Source: Pyropia yezoensis
Taxonomy: Eukaryota > Rhodophyta > Bangiophyceae > Bangiales > Bangiaceae
Reading direction: 5' to 3'
DNA length: 64,000 nt
Assembly (NCBI GenBank): GCA_009829735.1
Contig: CM020618.1
Span: 29,550,894-29,614,893, forward strand
Part shown: positions 1 through 8,700 of the stretch, piece after piece
Layout: each line of letters opens with the position of its first letter
Position numbering within the stretch: the stretch's first letter is position 1
Program-made: the position numbers and the translations under genes
Notes under the pieces: generated by a model
Database searches by the model: none
What the model was told of the DNA's origin: nothing
What the model saw: the letters and a program-made list of their open reading frames with translations, nothing else

Positions 1-744
1 CCCTCGGTGGGCACCCCTTTGGAGGGCGCGGCCTCCGCGGCGGGCGGCGGCGGCTGCGGCGGCTGCGGCGGCGGCGGCGGCGGCGGCGGAGGCCGTCTCG
101 TTGGCACGGCCACGGCCTTTCAGCGACGACAGCACGTACACCTCCTCGTCTCGGTTGCATTGATTTGCGTCGGACGAAAAGCAGACGCGGGTGAGGTCCA
201 CGTTGGGTACCCCCCCCGGCAGCATAAGGCCGCCCGACCTCCCACTGTTCTGGGAGTGGGTGCGGTGCACCACCGCTGCAGACGCCACGTCCACCGCCAT
301 CACCTTGTTGCACGTCCACCGGGTGGGGTCCCCGCAGACGCCGCTGGAGAGGATGGATCAGCCGGGCACTCGCACGGCGGCGCCCGACACTTTCACCTGT
401 GTGTCGTAACTGGCGGAGGTAGATCAAAGAGGCGGATGGCCGCGCCGGTGGCCTGTTCCATTGCCTCGACCACCCCGGGGGGGGACGCCCGGTTGACCTG
501 CACGCACACGTCCCCGCCGCCGCCGGCGGGGGCGCACGTCCCCCACTTCGGAGCACGGGTGGAGGCTGCGCTCCCCCCCCATGACGAGCGTCGTGTAAGC
601 AAGAATGCCGGCGTCACCGTACGTTGCCACCACGTGGCTGCCCGACGGGCACACCAGCGGCTGCCGCAGCGGCCCTCCGTCGGCCAGCGACGGCGCGGTG
701 CCCAGCACCGCGCCGGGACATATGTACAGACATACAGCAGTCAC
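1..744 (-). pseudogene. Hypothetical Cys-containing protein, partial at left edge, frame broken
   Basis: Not recognised. Reading the minus strand from an ATG at 744, coding-like peptide runs through VVATYGDAGILAYTTLV, then (after a frame change near the C8 run at about 573-580) GDVCVQVNRASPPGVVEAME, then DPTRWTCNKVMAVDVASA and NVDLTRVCFSSDANQCNRDE. It ends at the edge in a long poly-Ala tract encoded by GCN repeats. The segments lie in different frames, so there are introns, homopolymer errors or real frameshifts. Scattered cysteines and the Ala/Gly-rich composition resemble an extracellular protein, but no family can be named. The C-terminus lies outside the window. Confidence 0.35.
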
Positions 745-1336
745 GTACAGTACATCACGATGACGGCTCCTTGTACAGGTGGGAGGAGTGAGGCAATACG
801 TGGGATGAGGGAGCTACCTATTGGAGCGGTTTGGGGGCTCGTCTTGGGCGGTCGGGTGCGCTGCCGGCCGTGCCCCCGTGGCGCCGTCCCCGCCGCGGCA
901 GAGGGCGATTCACAGTTGTTGCCTGCCCCAGTCAGGTCTCAGGATCAAAGACGTGCATGGAGAAATAGTTGTTGAGCACTTGATACAGAATTGTACAGCA
1001 CTTGAAAACGAACGGAAGGGACTGGCGGTGCGTTCGCCCTTTCGTGCCTAGTCGGGGCGCGCCAATCTTGGTCACGGCGCGCCCGCTCTCTCTCGGCACC
1101 TGTCCGTGCTGGTGGGCCGGCGGCGCGGCGCCCGTAGACGAGCTACCAACGCCCATGTGGGTGCACCTGTTCTCTCCCAACACCAGTGACGCTTCGCTTT
1201 TTATTCCTCCTCTGTGGTCCTCTTGCGGCCGGTCTGTTCTCTGCGCCCCGGTCCCTTTCCCCCCCAACACCTTTCCCCATTGCCTCCTTCCCTTTCTCCC
1301 TGGCCTGGAGCGGTTGCCCCCCCCCCCCCCGAGATA

Positions 1337-2356
1337 ATGACGAGCGCACGCACGCCCGCGCAGACGAAGTCGCGCGGCGGCAAGCGGTCGGCCGGGGGCA
1401 AGCCCACCACCCCTCGGGCCAAGAAATTTACCCTCGGCGAGCGTATGGCTCTGTTTGCGGCGGCGCGTGACCACTGGACGGAGGTCCGAGGCCGCCGCAC
1501 GGGGGACAAGACCCGCCGCACTGGGAAGGAGTTGGTCGGCGCATTTGTTGCCGACGTGCCGGCGGCCGAGAAGGCCCACGCTGTCACGCGCGACGCTACG
1601 GCGCTTGACAAGAAGCTGAAGAATCTTCGTACTAGCTACGGCGTGGCCGTCAAGGAGGCGTCGGGGTCGGAGGCCAGCACAGCTCAGAAGGAGGACGCTG
1701 TCATCAACTTTGGAGGCGCCGTCCTTTTCGACATGGAAAAAGCCGTCTTTGACGAATGCCCTGTGTCAAACGAGCGCACGGTCCGTCAACCCGTTGATCT
1801 GTTCAACGCCGATGGGGGCGCGGGGGGGTCACGCGACCAGGGAGAGCGCAGTGGAGCTAGCGCGGCGCGGGGGACGCACGGGACGGCGGGGGCGCCGGTG
1901 GTCGAGGAGATGGAGGGAGGGGACACGGTTGGTGGGGGCACGGCGCCTGGGGGGGTGCGGCGCCGCATGAATGCGGGCGAGATTGTTGAGGTGGAGGGGG
2001 CCGCTGTGGCTGGGGAGGGCTGCGGGAACGCGGAGGAGCCTGCGACGGAGATGGACGGTGACGAGGACGGCTCCTGCAGTGACTGCCCCGAGCGTACCCC
2101 TGTCGAGAGCCCGCTCCCGGCCACCGTGCCCTCTGTCGCTCAGACGATAATCAAAATTGAGGCCCAGGCCAAGGCCAAGGAGTCCGAGACCCCCAAGAAT
2201 GCCAATGAGGAAACGACGGCCAGCGTGTTGCGCGAGTACCTGGAGGCCAAAATGGCTGACGGGTCGGCTCGCGAGGGCAGTCGCGAGGCCGGAAAAGCGG
2301 CCGGCGCCAGTGGGCCCGGTCAGGCGAGTGTTGGGCGGTGCGTCTCGCGGTTGTGA
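1337..2356 (+). CDS. Myb/SANT-like protein, probably the accessory protein of a PIF/Harbinger transposon
   Basis: A 339-aa single-exon ORF. The ATG at 1337 is chosen because the frame upstream is C-rich low complexity. The N-terminus is basic (KRSAGGKPTTPRAKKFTLGE). Residues about 35-110 hold a helical, Trp-containing segment (MALFAAARDHWTEVRGRRTG ... ALDKKLKNLRTSYGVAVKEA) like the Myb/SANT-like DNA-binding proteins that accompany PIF/Harbinger transposases. The middle is Gly/Glu-rich and low in complexity. The C-terminal part (ETTASVLREYLEAKMADGS) looks helical. The gene converges on a decayed Harbinger-type transposase at 2919-4161, which is the main reason for the call. In known elements the Myb-like partner binds the transposase and the element ends. 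The SANT similarity is by eye only. Confidence 0.5.
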   Translation: MTSARTPAQTKSRGGKRSAGGKPTTPRAKKFTLGERMALFAAARDHWTEVRGRRTGDKTRRTGKELVGAFVADVPAAEKAHAVTRDATALDKKLKNLRTSYGVAVKEASGSEASTAQKEDAVINFGGAVLFDMEKAVFDECPVSNERTVRQPVDLFNADGGAGGSRDQGERSGASAARGTHGTAGAPVVEEMEGGDTVGGGTAPGGVRRRMNAGEIVEVEGAAVAGEGCGNAEEPATEMDGDEDGSCSDCPERTPVESPLPATVPSVAQTIIKIEAQAKAKESETPKNANEETTASVLREYLEAKMADGSAREGSREAGKAAGASGPGQASVGRCVSRL

Positions 2357-2918
2357 ATCTTCTCCACGCTTTTGCAGAGAAGGCACGTGGCCAGTAGGCC
2401 TCTCCCTCCTTTGGCAGCACCATGGCCCTGAATAGACATGGACTGTCTTACGCTTTGTGTCTCTTGAGGTGTTCCGCGGATGAGCTCATTTTGTTTGTGT
2501 CTGTGACTTGTTTCCTCGAAGCCACCTCGTCCCCTTTTCCAATGCTCAACTCAAGGCGCACAACAATCTTCACTCCCACTTTGAACGCGCGCAACGCGCC
2601 ACACATTCCCCAAGTCGCCACTTTTTCTTGGGCACACATACAGAACACCAACAATACAAAAACGCATGCCCAGTCGTCACCGACCTCCCAACGTCCCGCA
2701 CCCAGCGCCTCCCGCACCCATACACCCCCCCTGCCCCACCTCGTAATCCACTTCAGCCACCTCCCAGTTGAGCCATGGCTCAGACGGCTACCCACGGCAG
2801 CCCAAGGGCCTTGACAATCTCCACCCGCCGCGCCTGGCCCGCTGACAACAAAGCGTCACCTCCCGCACCTGGCAATGCGCTGCTGTCCGGTTGCTCATCC
2901 GGGACCTCCATCCGCGTC

Positions 2919-4161
2919 TTACGCCGCGTCCCGCGCCTCCAGGAAGTTATGAAGAGCCACGCAAGCCTCCTCTACAGAGGCAGCATGGCCAGGGTGCGCG
3001 TAGATCATGCGCAAAACGTGCCAGCGACCTTTCAAACGTCCGACAGTATTCTCCACGACAACCCATATTTTTGCATGTTGATGGTTGAAGCGCCGCATTG
3101 TTGCTACGTTTGGGCCGTGCATATCGACCTCCCTGAAAGGCGTTATTTGTGGCAGCCCATGGCAAAAACGAACAAAGCAAGAAGGGGAGGGGGGCGGTGA
3201 ATTCATCCAATAGAGAACAAAAAAAAATGGCAGGATGAATCGTGCAGAGCCGCAAGGGAGCGCGTACCAGCAAAGATATGAGGCACTCGAGTGTGCCGCA
3301 CAGCTGTCAGCGGTCAACGGCCATTCTCATTGTGCGCTTGGCACTGTGAAAGTCTTCGTCCCGCTGCGAGGACCGTCGCCCGCCCCATGTGGCTCGTCAC
3401 TCGTGACTCCTCCTACACTGCGCCCCTTCGCCTCTCCTTCGCTTCTGGACCCTACCTAGACCTCAAAAAATGAGCATGAAACGTACCAGGAACGGTGTGA
3501 GGCGAAAACCCGCATCACCTGGGATGAACTCTCCAGCCCACAGTGGTCGAACGGTATTATCCGGCAGCAACATGGCCTCGAACCACGAGCGACCCTTCAA
3601 CGCCGTTGAGTCGCCACAGGACCCTGGAGACCCGCCAAAAAAGTAGCGAATACGGCGCGTGTCCGATATGGCCAAGAAGAGGAGCGAAGAAGTGGCGTTC
3701 CTGTTCGTATAGTCCTCTTTGTGTTCTCCAGAGGGGTCAAAAGTGGGGTGTGGCAACCATGAACGGCTCCACAGCTACGTCAACAAACGTAGCAAGAGAA
3801 AAAGTTCCGCTTGTGTGAGCTAAAGTGCTCTGGGTGTCGGGGTATCCTCCAGGGTCCGTGTACCTCGACTGTCATGCTCATTCAACAACGCTGCCGGTCA
3901 TCAGCAGGAACAGTCATTGGAGCGCATAAAAACGTACAGACCCCGCCACCCCGCCAGGCTCCCCCCCGTCAGCCTGGAGAAGTCCATGCAAATCTGGTGA
4001 TGCTCATCCCGCCCAGGCCATGTGGGTGCCGGCAGGCCAATACAGAGGGCCTGCACGACAGGGGTGCAAAATTTCGCAAACGTTGACGTGGTCGCGTCTA
4101 CGGCTCTCGCGATGACCCGCTGCCGTCCCCCCTGCGCAAGCCATATCAGGACGGCGAACAC
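2919..4161 (-). pseudogene. PIF/Harbinger-type transposase (DDE_Tnp_4), decayed, in several pieces
   Basis: Three minus-strand blocks match the order of a Harbinger (HARBI1-like) nuclease. At 4161-3901 is the N-terminal helix-turn-helix region (GGRQRVIARAVDATTSTFAK). At 3733-3482 is the DDE core: EDYTNRNATSSLLFLAISD, GSPGSCGDSTALKGRSWFE, then FIPGDAGFRLTPFL with the second acidic residue. At 3132-2922 is the C-terminal block FNHQHAKIWVVVENTVGRLK with the final Glu, ending HNFLEARDAA before the stop. The last two blocks may be joined by a spliced intron: a GTACGT donor follows LTPFL, and a CAG-type acceptor lies near 3136. The segment that should carry the first catalytic Asp (a DGxH motif before EDYTNRN) is not recognisable and frames change around it, so the protein is probably dead. 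Confidence 0.72.
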
Positions 4162-4441
4162 ACGCCAGGCCGGGGGGAGAGCCTCTGGGCCCGGCCGGCA
4201 GCTGTGGCGGCGCCCACGTCTTCATCACAACGTTCGATCCGTTCTCGGCCCCTGGCGCCGCGCCGCTACACGTGAGCTCCTCGGCTCGGGCCTTCTGGAA
4301 GTGCGCTGTATCAGGAGCCTGCGGTCACGTGCGCACGATGCGCTCCATAAATGCGCGTTCTTGAAGACGTCCTCGTTAGACCGCATTCGGGCAATCTTCG
4401 GGGAATTGAGAAGTTGTGGATGAGCTCCCTCCTCAGAGCAC

Positions 4442-4988
4442 CTCCACCAATGGAGCCAAAAGCCAAAAGCCAACTACGTGGCAGCCGTTCAGCTGCTTGG
4501 CTTTGGCCCTGACTGATGGGCCGTGTGACGCTCCAAAACTAAGTTCATATCACCACTCTTAATCGCTCACGACACCACTTACATGCACCTCGAGAGCGCT
4601 CGGGTCTTTCAACAGCAGCGGGGCCAGCCCCCGAGCCAAACGAGCCTTTTTGGCTCGGTGCTTTGGCTTTTGGCCAAGCGCCGAGCCATCCTGCGCCAAT
4701 CAAAAGCGTGACGCGTGGCTCGCAGACGGTCGTCAGGCAGTGGGTCCTCTGGCTCACGACCACCTGCCAGCCACGCGTCAAAGGGGGGCCGGCCGCCAAC
4801 CTCTCGTTCTTGCCTGCTGAGGATTCATATATTCCATACGGAGGACTACGGCCTCTTGTAGGCCCTGGCGGGGCGTTATTGAAGTATGACGCATTTTGCG
4901 TTGGATTCTCGGTTCGAGTAGCCATTCAGAGTCGCCCACGTGGCGTCACGTGTCGCGTTTGGGTTGGCTTTTGGCTCCATTGGTGGAG
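4442..4988. mobile_element. 547-bp element with 25-bp terminal inverted repeats (MITE-like)
   Basis: Positions 4442-4466 (CTCCACCAATGGAGCC...) are an exact reverse complement of 4964-4988. The interior has no coding capacity but is rich in further inverted segments, for example GACGCGTGGCT near 4710 against AGCCACGCGTC near 4771, and several GGCTTTTGGC/GCCAAAAGCC motifs, so the strand could fold on itself. I see no target-site duplication just outside the repeats (GAGCAC left, ATGGTC right). It lies between the Harbinger transposase remnant and the rDNA fragment and could be a deletion derivative of such an element. Confidence 0.6.
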
Positions 4989-5118
4989 ATGGTCTCAGCG
5001 CCTGCACGCCCCGCACACTTTCAGCTGCCCCAGGTGCACCTCTTGGTTAGAGTGACGGGGCCACGGCTGCAGAAGAAGTGCCTGAGCTGCGAACAACATC
5101 CATCCTCCCCCAGCCGGC

Positions 5119-5141
5119 GGTGAACCTGCGGAAGGATCATT
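5119..5141 (+). rRNA. 18S rRNA, last 23 bases only
   Basis: GGTGAACCTGCGGAAGGATC is the universal 3' end of eukaryotic 18S rRNA. The bases immediately upstream (CCCAGCCGGC) are not 18S, where AACAAGGTTTCCGTA would be expected, and no other 18S sequence is visible to the left. The 18S gene is therefore cut 23 bases from its 3' end. Confidence 0.85.
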
Positions 5142-5507
5142 CACAAACTATTGACGCAAACACACGCGAACCAAATCGTCCGCGCAGGTGGCAATGAAAA
5201 AGAGAATCTGCATGTCGCCTTTCGGGGTAGCAGCACCCTTGTGTCATCGCCTCTGTCCCGGCCGTAATTTCCCATTGAGAGGATGTGAGGGCACCACAGG
5301 AAGCTTTTCCGCAGGAAGCCACCATCCTTCTCCCTCCACGGCGGCGCTTCTGTGCTTGAAAGTTTTTCGTCTTCCAGGAAGGATGCCGCCAATGGGGCCC
5401 CATATATAATTACATCATCATATGCCCCGTTTTTTTTAGACCGCTTGCCACAGTTTCTCCTGTGAGGAGCTTGTGGGAAGAATGTCTCCATACAATAACA
5501 AAGATAT
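5142..5507 (+). other. Internal transcribed spacer 1
   Basis: Spacer between the 18S end and the 5.8S start, about 366 bp, without coding features. The boundaries follow from the flanking conserved rRNA sequences. Confidence 0.75.
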
Positions 5508-5665
5508 AACTCTTAGCTGTGGATATCTTGGTTCTCACAACGATGAAAAACGCAGCCACTTGCGATAACTAATGTGAATTGTAGGACTTTGTGAAGTTTT
5601 CAGTCTTTGAACGCAAGTTGCGCTCATCTCCATGAGGAGGTGAGCAGGCCTGTTTGAGTGTCGAT
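5508..5665 (+). rRNA. 5.8S rRNA, possibly a diverged or pseudogene copy
   Basis: Begins AACTCTTAGC and contains GTGGATATCTTGGTTCTC, AACGATGAAAAACGCAGC, CTTTGAACGCAAGTTGCGCT and GGCCTGTTTGAGTGTC, in the normal 5.8S order and length (about 158 nt). Several near-universal positions differ: GATGAAAAACG for GATGAAGAACG, GCGATAACTAATG for GCGATACGTAATG, and TTGTAGG for TTGCAGG. Some are C-to-T or G-to-A transitions, as expected in an unselected copy, although lineage-specific differences cannot be excluded. The 3' end is approximate. Confidence 0.8.
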
Positions 5666-6130
5666 GGGAGAAACGTTACATAACAATAATCGGCTCTCTA
5701 CCTTCCTTCCTTCTTGGCAAAAGGTAGTGCATGCCGGAGATGGGCTCTTGTCGCCCCTTTCTCTTGAGAGAGGTGTCGCCCGAAACACCTATCGTTGCCC
5801 TCTGGAGGTAATATAGCATGATATTCGAGCACCGTATCTCTAAAGTCAGAGTTAACGTCTTGAGTAGGCCTGCACTGATTCACTTTCAACCCAGGTGGCG
5901 TTGGTAACTTGCCATAAGCCTCTCTGGGGTTTCTTTGCTTGGCCTCTCTTGTCAGTTTTTCTGACGTAGAGACAGGTGCCATCTCATGGGCGTTGCCCTC
6001 TGGAACGTGCTAAAAAAAAAAAAGTATCACACGTCGCAGAGGCGGATCGTGCTTGACGGCGGGGGATCCTCTATGTCGCGCTTGTCCTGAGCTTCTGCCA
6101 GTCTTTAACGAGTCTGTTCCTTCCATAACC
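5666..6130 (+). other. Internal transcribed spacer 2
   Basis: Spacer between 5.8S and 28S, about 465 bp, including an A12 run near 6013. Both boundaries are approximate. Confidence 0.7.
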
Positions 6131-7103
6131 CGATCTCAAGTCAGGTAGGACCACCCGCTGAACTTAAGCATATAATTAAGCGGAGGAAAAGAAACTAACA
6201 AGGATTCCCTCAGTAGCGGCGAGCGAAGCGGGAAGAGCTCAACACGAAAACCGAAGGGGGTTCGTGCTTACCTTCGGGTTGTCTATTATAGTGGTGTCGC
6301 CTGCGTCGCGCCGGGTATAAGTCCCGTTTGAAATGAGGTGTCGTAGAGGCTTATAACCCCGTCTGTGACCCGGTGTGCGATGCGTTACGGTGACCGTACG
6401 ATGAGTCGGGTTGCTTGGGCATGCAGCCCCGAGTGGGTGGTACACTTTATCAAAAGCTATATACTAGCGAAAGACCGATAGCGTACAAGTACCGTAGGGG
6501 AAAGATGCAAAGAACTTTGAAAAAAGTGTTAATCAGGGCTTGAAACCGTTAAGAGTGAAGCGAAGGACGTCAGTGATCATGGGGCCAGATCCCCAAGTGC
6601 CTGTCATAGGGCACCGTAGCGTTCTGGTTCCCGGGGCAGCGCCGGCCGGGGGCGGGTGTTAACGGGGAGGTGGTTGAGAGATTTACTTCGCGCCTCTACT
6701 CCTTTCTAGCTGAGGGATCAGCTAGAAATCCGGCGGAGGGATCCGCGACTTCTCGTGTGAGGGCGCTGTCAAAATGGCCTTCTCCACCCCGTCTTGAAAC
6801 ACGGACCAAGGAGTCTAACATACTCGCGAGTGTTTGGGTGGTTAAAACCCGAACGCACAATGAATGTAAACGGTGGCTCTGCGCTGCTGCTGGGTGGGAA
6901 CCCTGCTCTTAAAATGGGGGGCACCATCACCCGACCCCGATCCCTTTGGGGTGGTTGGTTTTGAGGCAGAGCGAGTGTGATGGGACCCGAAAGATCTTGA
7001 ACTATTCCTGAGCAGGGCGAAGCCAGAGGAAACTCTGATGGAGGCTCGTAGCGATGCTGACGTGCAAATCGCTCGTCGAACTTGGGTGTAGGCGCGAAAG
7101 ACT

Positions 7104-7136
<33 letters not shown>

Positions 7137-8525
7137 AACTCTCTCAGGACAGCGGGAACAAATGCAAGTCAGTATCATCCGGTAAAGCGAATGATTAGAG
7201 GCCTCGGGGCCGTAACTCCTTTGACCTATTCTCAAACTTTAAATAAGTGAGGAGCCGGCAACGATGCTTAAAACAGTGAAAGCCGTGCGGACAATGATTG
7301 CTCTCAGTGGGCCGATTTTGGTCAGCAGAACTGGCGATGCGGGATGAACCGAAAGCGACGCTAAGGTGCCAAACTCCCAGCTCAATCAGATACCAGAACA
7401 GGTGTTGATTCATACAGACAGAAGGACGGTGACCATGGAAGTCGGAATCCGCTAAGGAGTGTGTAACAGCTTACCTGCCGAATGGATCAGTCCTGAAAAT
7501 GGATGGCGCTTAAGCGGGAGACCGAGGCGTCGCCGTTGGGGTTATTACGAAGCCCCAATGAGTAGGAGGGCGGGGGGGGTTTGAGACACGGTACACTCGC
7601 ATGGAAGCCTTAGGCGTAAGCTCGGGTGGAGCGACCCCTAGTGTAGATCTTGGTGGTAGTAGCAAATATTCTAGTGAGAACCTTGAAGACTGAAGTGGGG
7701 AAGGGTTCCACGCGAACTGTGCTTGGACGTGGGTTAGTCGGCCCTAAGAGAGGGGGAAACTCCGTACTCAAGTGCGCTCTTGCAGCGCAGTCCATCGAAA
7801 GGGAAGCGGGTTAGCATTCCCGCACCAGGATGTGGAAAATGTGTTTACCGCAAACTGCGGCAACGCAACTGAACTTGGGGACGCCCGTTGGAGCTCCGAG
7901 CAGGGATCTCTTTCCTGTTTGACGCGCCCAACCTCCTGGAATTGGTTTGCCCGGAGATAGAGGGCGAAAGGCCGGAAAAGCACCGCACGTCTTGTGGTGT
8001 TCGGAACTCTTGTAATGGCCCTTGAAACCCCAGGGGAAAGCAGCCGTCTTACACTTGTGTGAGACAAGGAATTCTCACACCTGGCCGTACACATAACCGC
8101 ATCAGGTCCCCAAGACGAACAGCCGCTACTCAATAGAATAACGTAGATAAGGAAAGTCGGCGAAATAGATCCGTAACTTTGGGAAACGGATTGGCTCTAA
8201 TGTTCGGGCTTGTTGGGACGCGCGGGCGTAGATGCCAATGAGCGGCAGACGTCTAGCCTCTTTGGAGGCTGAATTGACGCTGCTTATGGGAAGAAACCGT
8301 GTCGATGGAGTCAGGAGCGCTTGCCGTTCTTGTGTCTTCCCGCTTGCGATCAACGTACGGATTGGAACTAGCACTGACAAAGGGAATTCGACAGTTTGAT
8401 TAAAACAAAGCATTGCGACAGCCGGAATCGGTGTTGGCGCAATGTGATTCCTGCCCAGTCCTCTGAATGTCAAAGTCAAGAAATTCAACAAAGCGCGGGT
8501 AAACTGCGGGAGTAACTATGACTCT
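6131..8525 (+). rRNA. 28S rRNA, 5' part only (about 2.4 kb)
   Basis: Starts with the usual junction (GGTAGGACCACCCGCTGAAC, then TTAAGCATATAATTAAGCGG) and continues collinearly through recognisable conserved blocks, among them ACTAATCGAACCATCTAGTA near 7101 and AACTATGACTCT at 8514-8525. There the match stops. The expected continuation (CTTAAGGTAGCCAAATGCC and the whole 3' third with the peptidyl-transferase region) is absent as far as 12 kb. Small differences from consensus (CATATAATTAAG for CATATCAATAAG) fit a copy no longer under selection. The gene is interrupted by an intron or insertion, or simply truncated. Confidence 0.85.
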
Positions 8526-8700
8526 TAAACAAAAAGTACTACCTACGGGAGTCAAAAGTGGGGGCGGCGTCTGGTGTAGAAGTACACGTGCGACACGCTT
8601 TTTTCCTGCAAGTCGATCTGACCTTTGTTCTTTGGACTGTATGCGGTCAGCGGCAAGATAACCTGGTACGGGGAAGGCCTCGACGTTGAGTGCTGCATCT
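8526..8700 (+). ncRNA. Possible 5' end of a group I intron at 28S site L1923/L1925
   Basis: The 28S exon ends GACTCT at 8525. The following segment has GGAGTC at 8548-8553, which pairs with all six exon bases and puts a U-G wobble at the splice point, as an internal guide sequence does in P1. Between them is ACCTACG, laid out like the start of the Tetrahymena intron at the neighbouring site. A following hairpin (GTGTA 8574-8578 with TACAC 8583-8587) could be P2. I could not convincingly find the conserved P4-P7 core, nor the 3' exon. The end coordinate is nominal. Confidence 0.4.

Noticed and set aside
7..975. 322-codon plus-strand ORF at the left edge
   Set aside because: It is antisense to more natural-looking minus-strand peptide and made of Gly/Arg/His-rich translation of GC-rich sequence.
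5698..8491. ORFs inside ITS2 and 28S
   Set aside because: They are translations of rRNA sequence.
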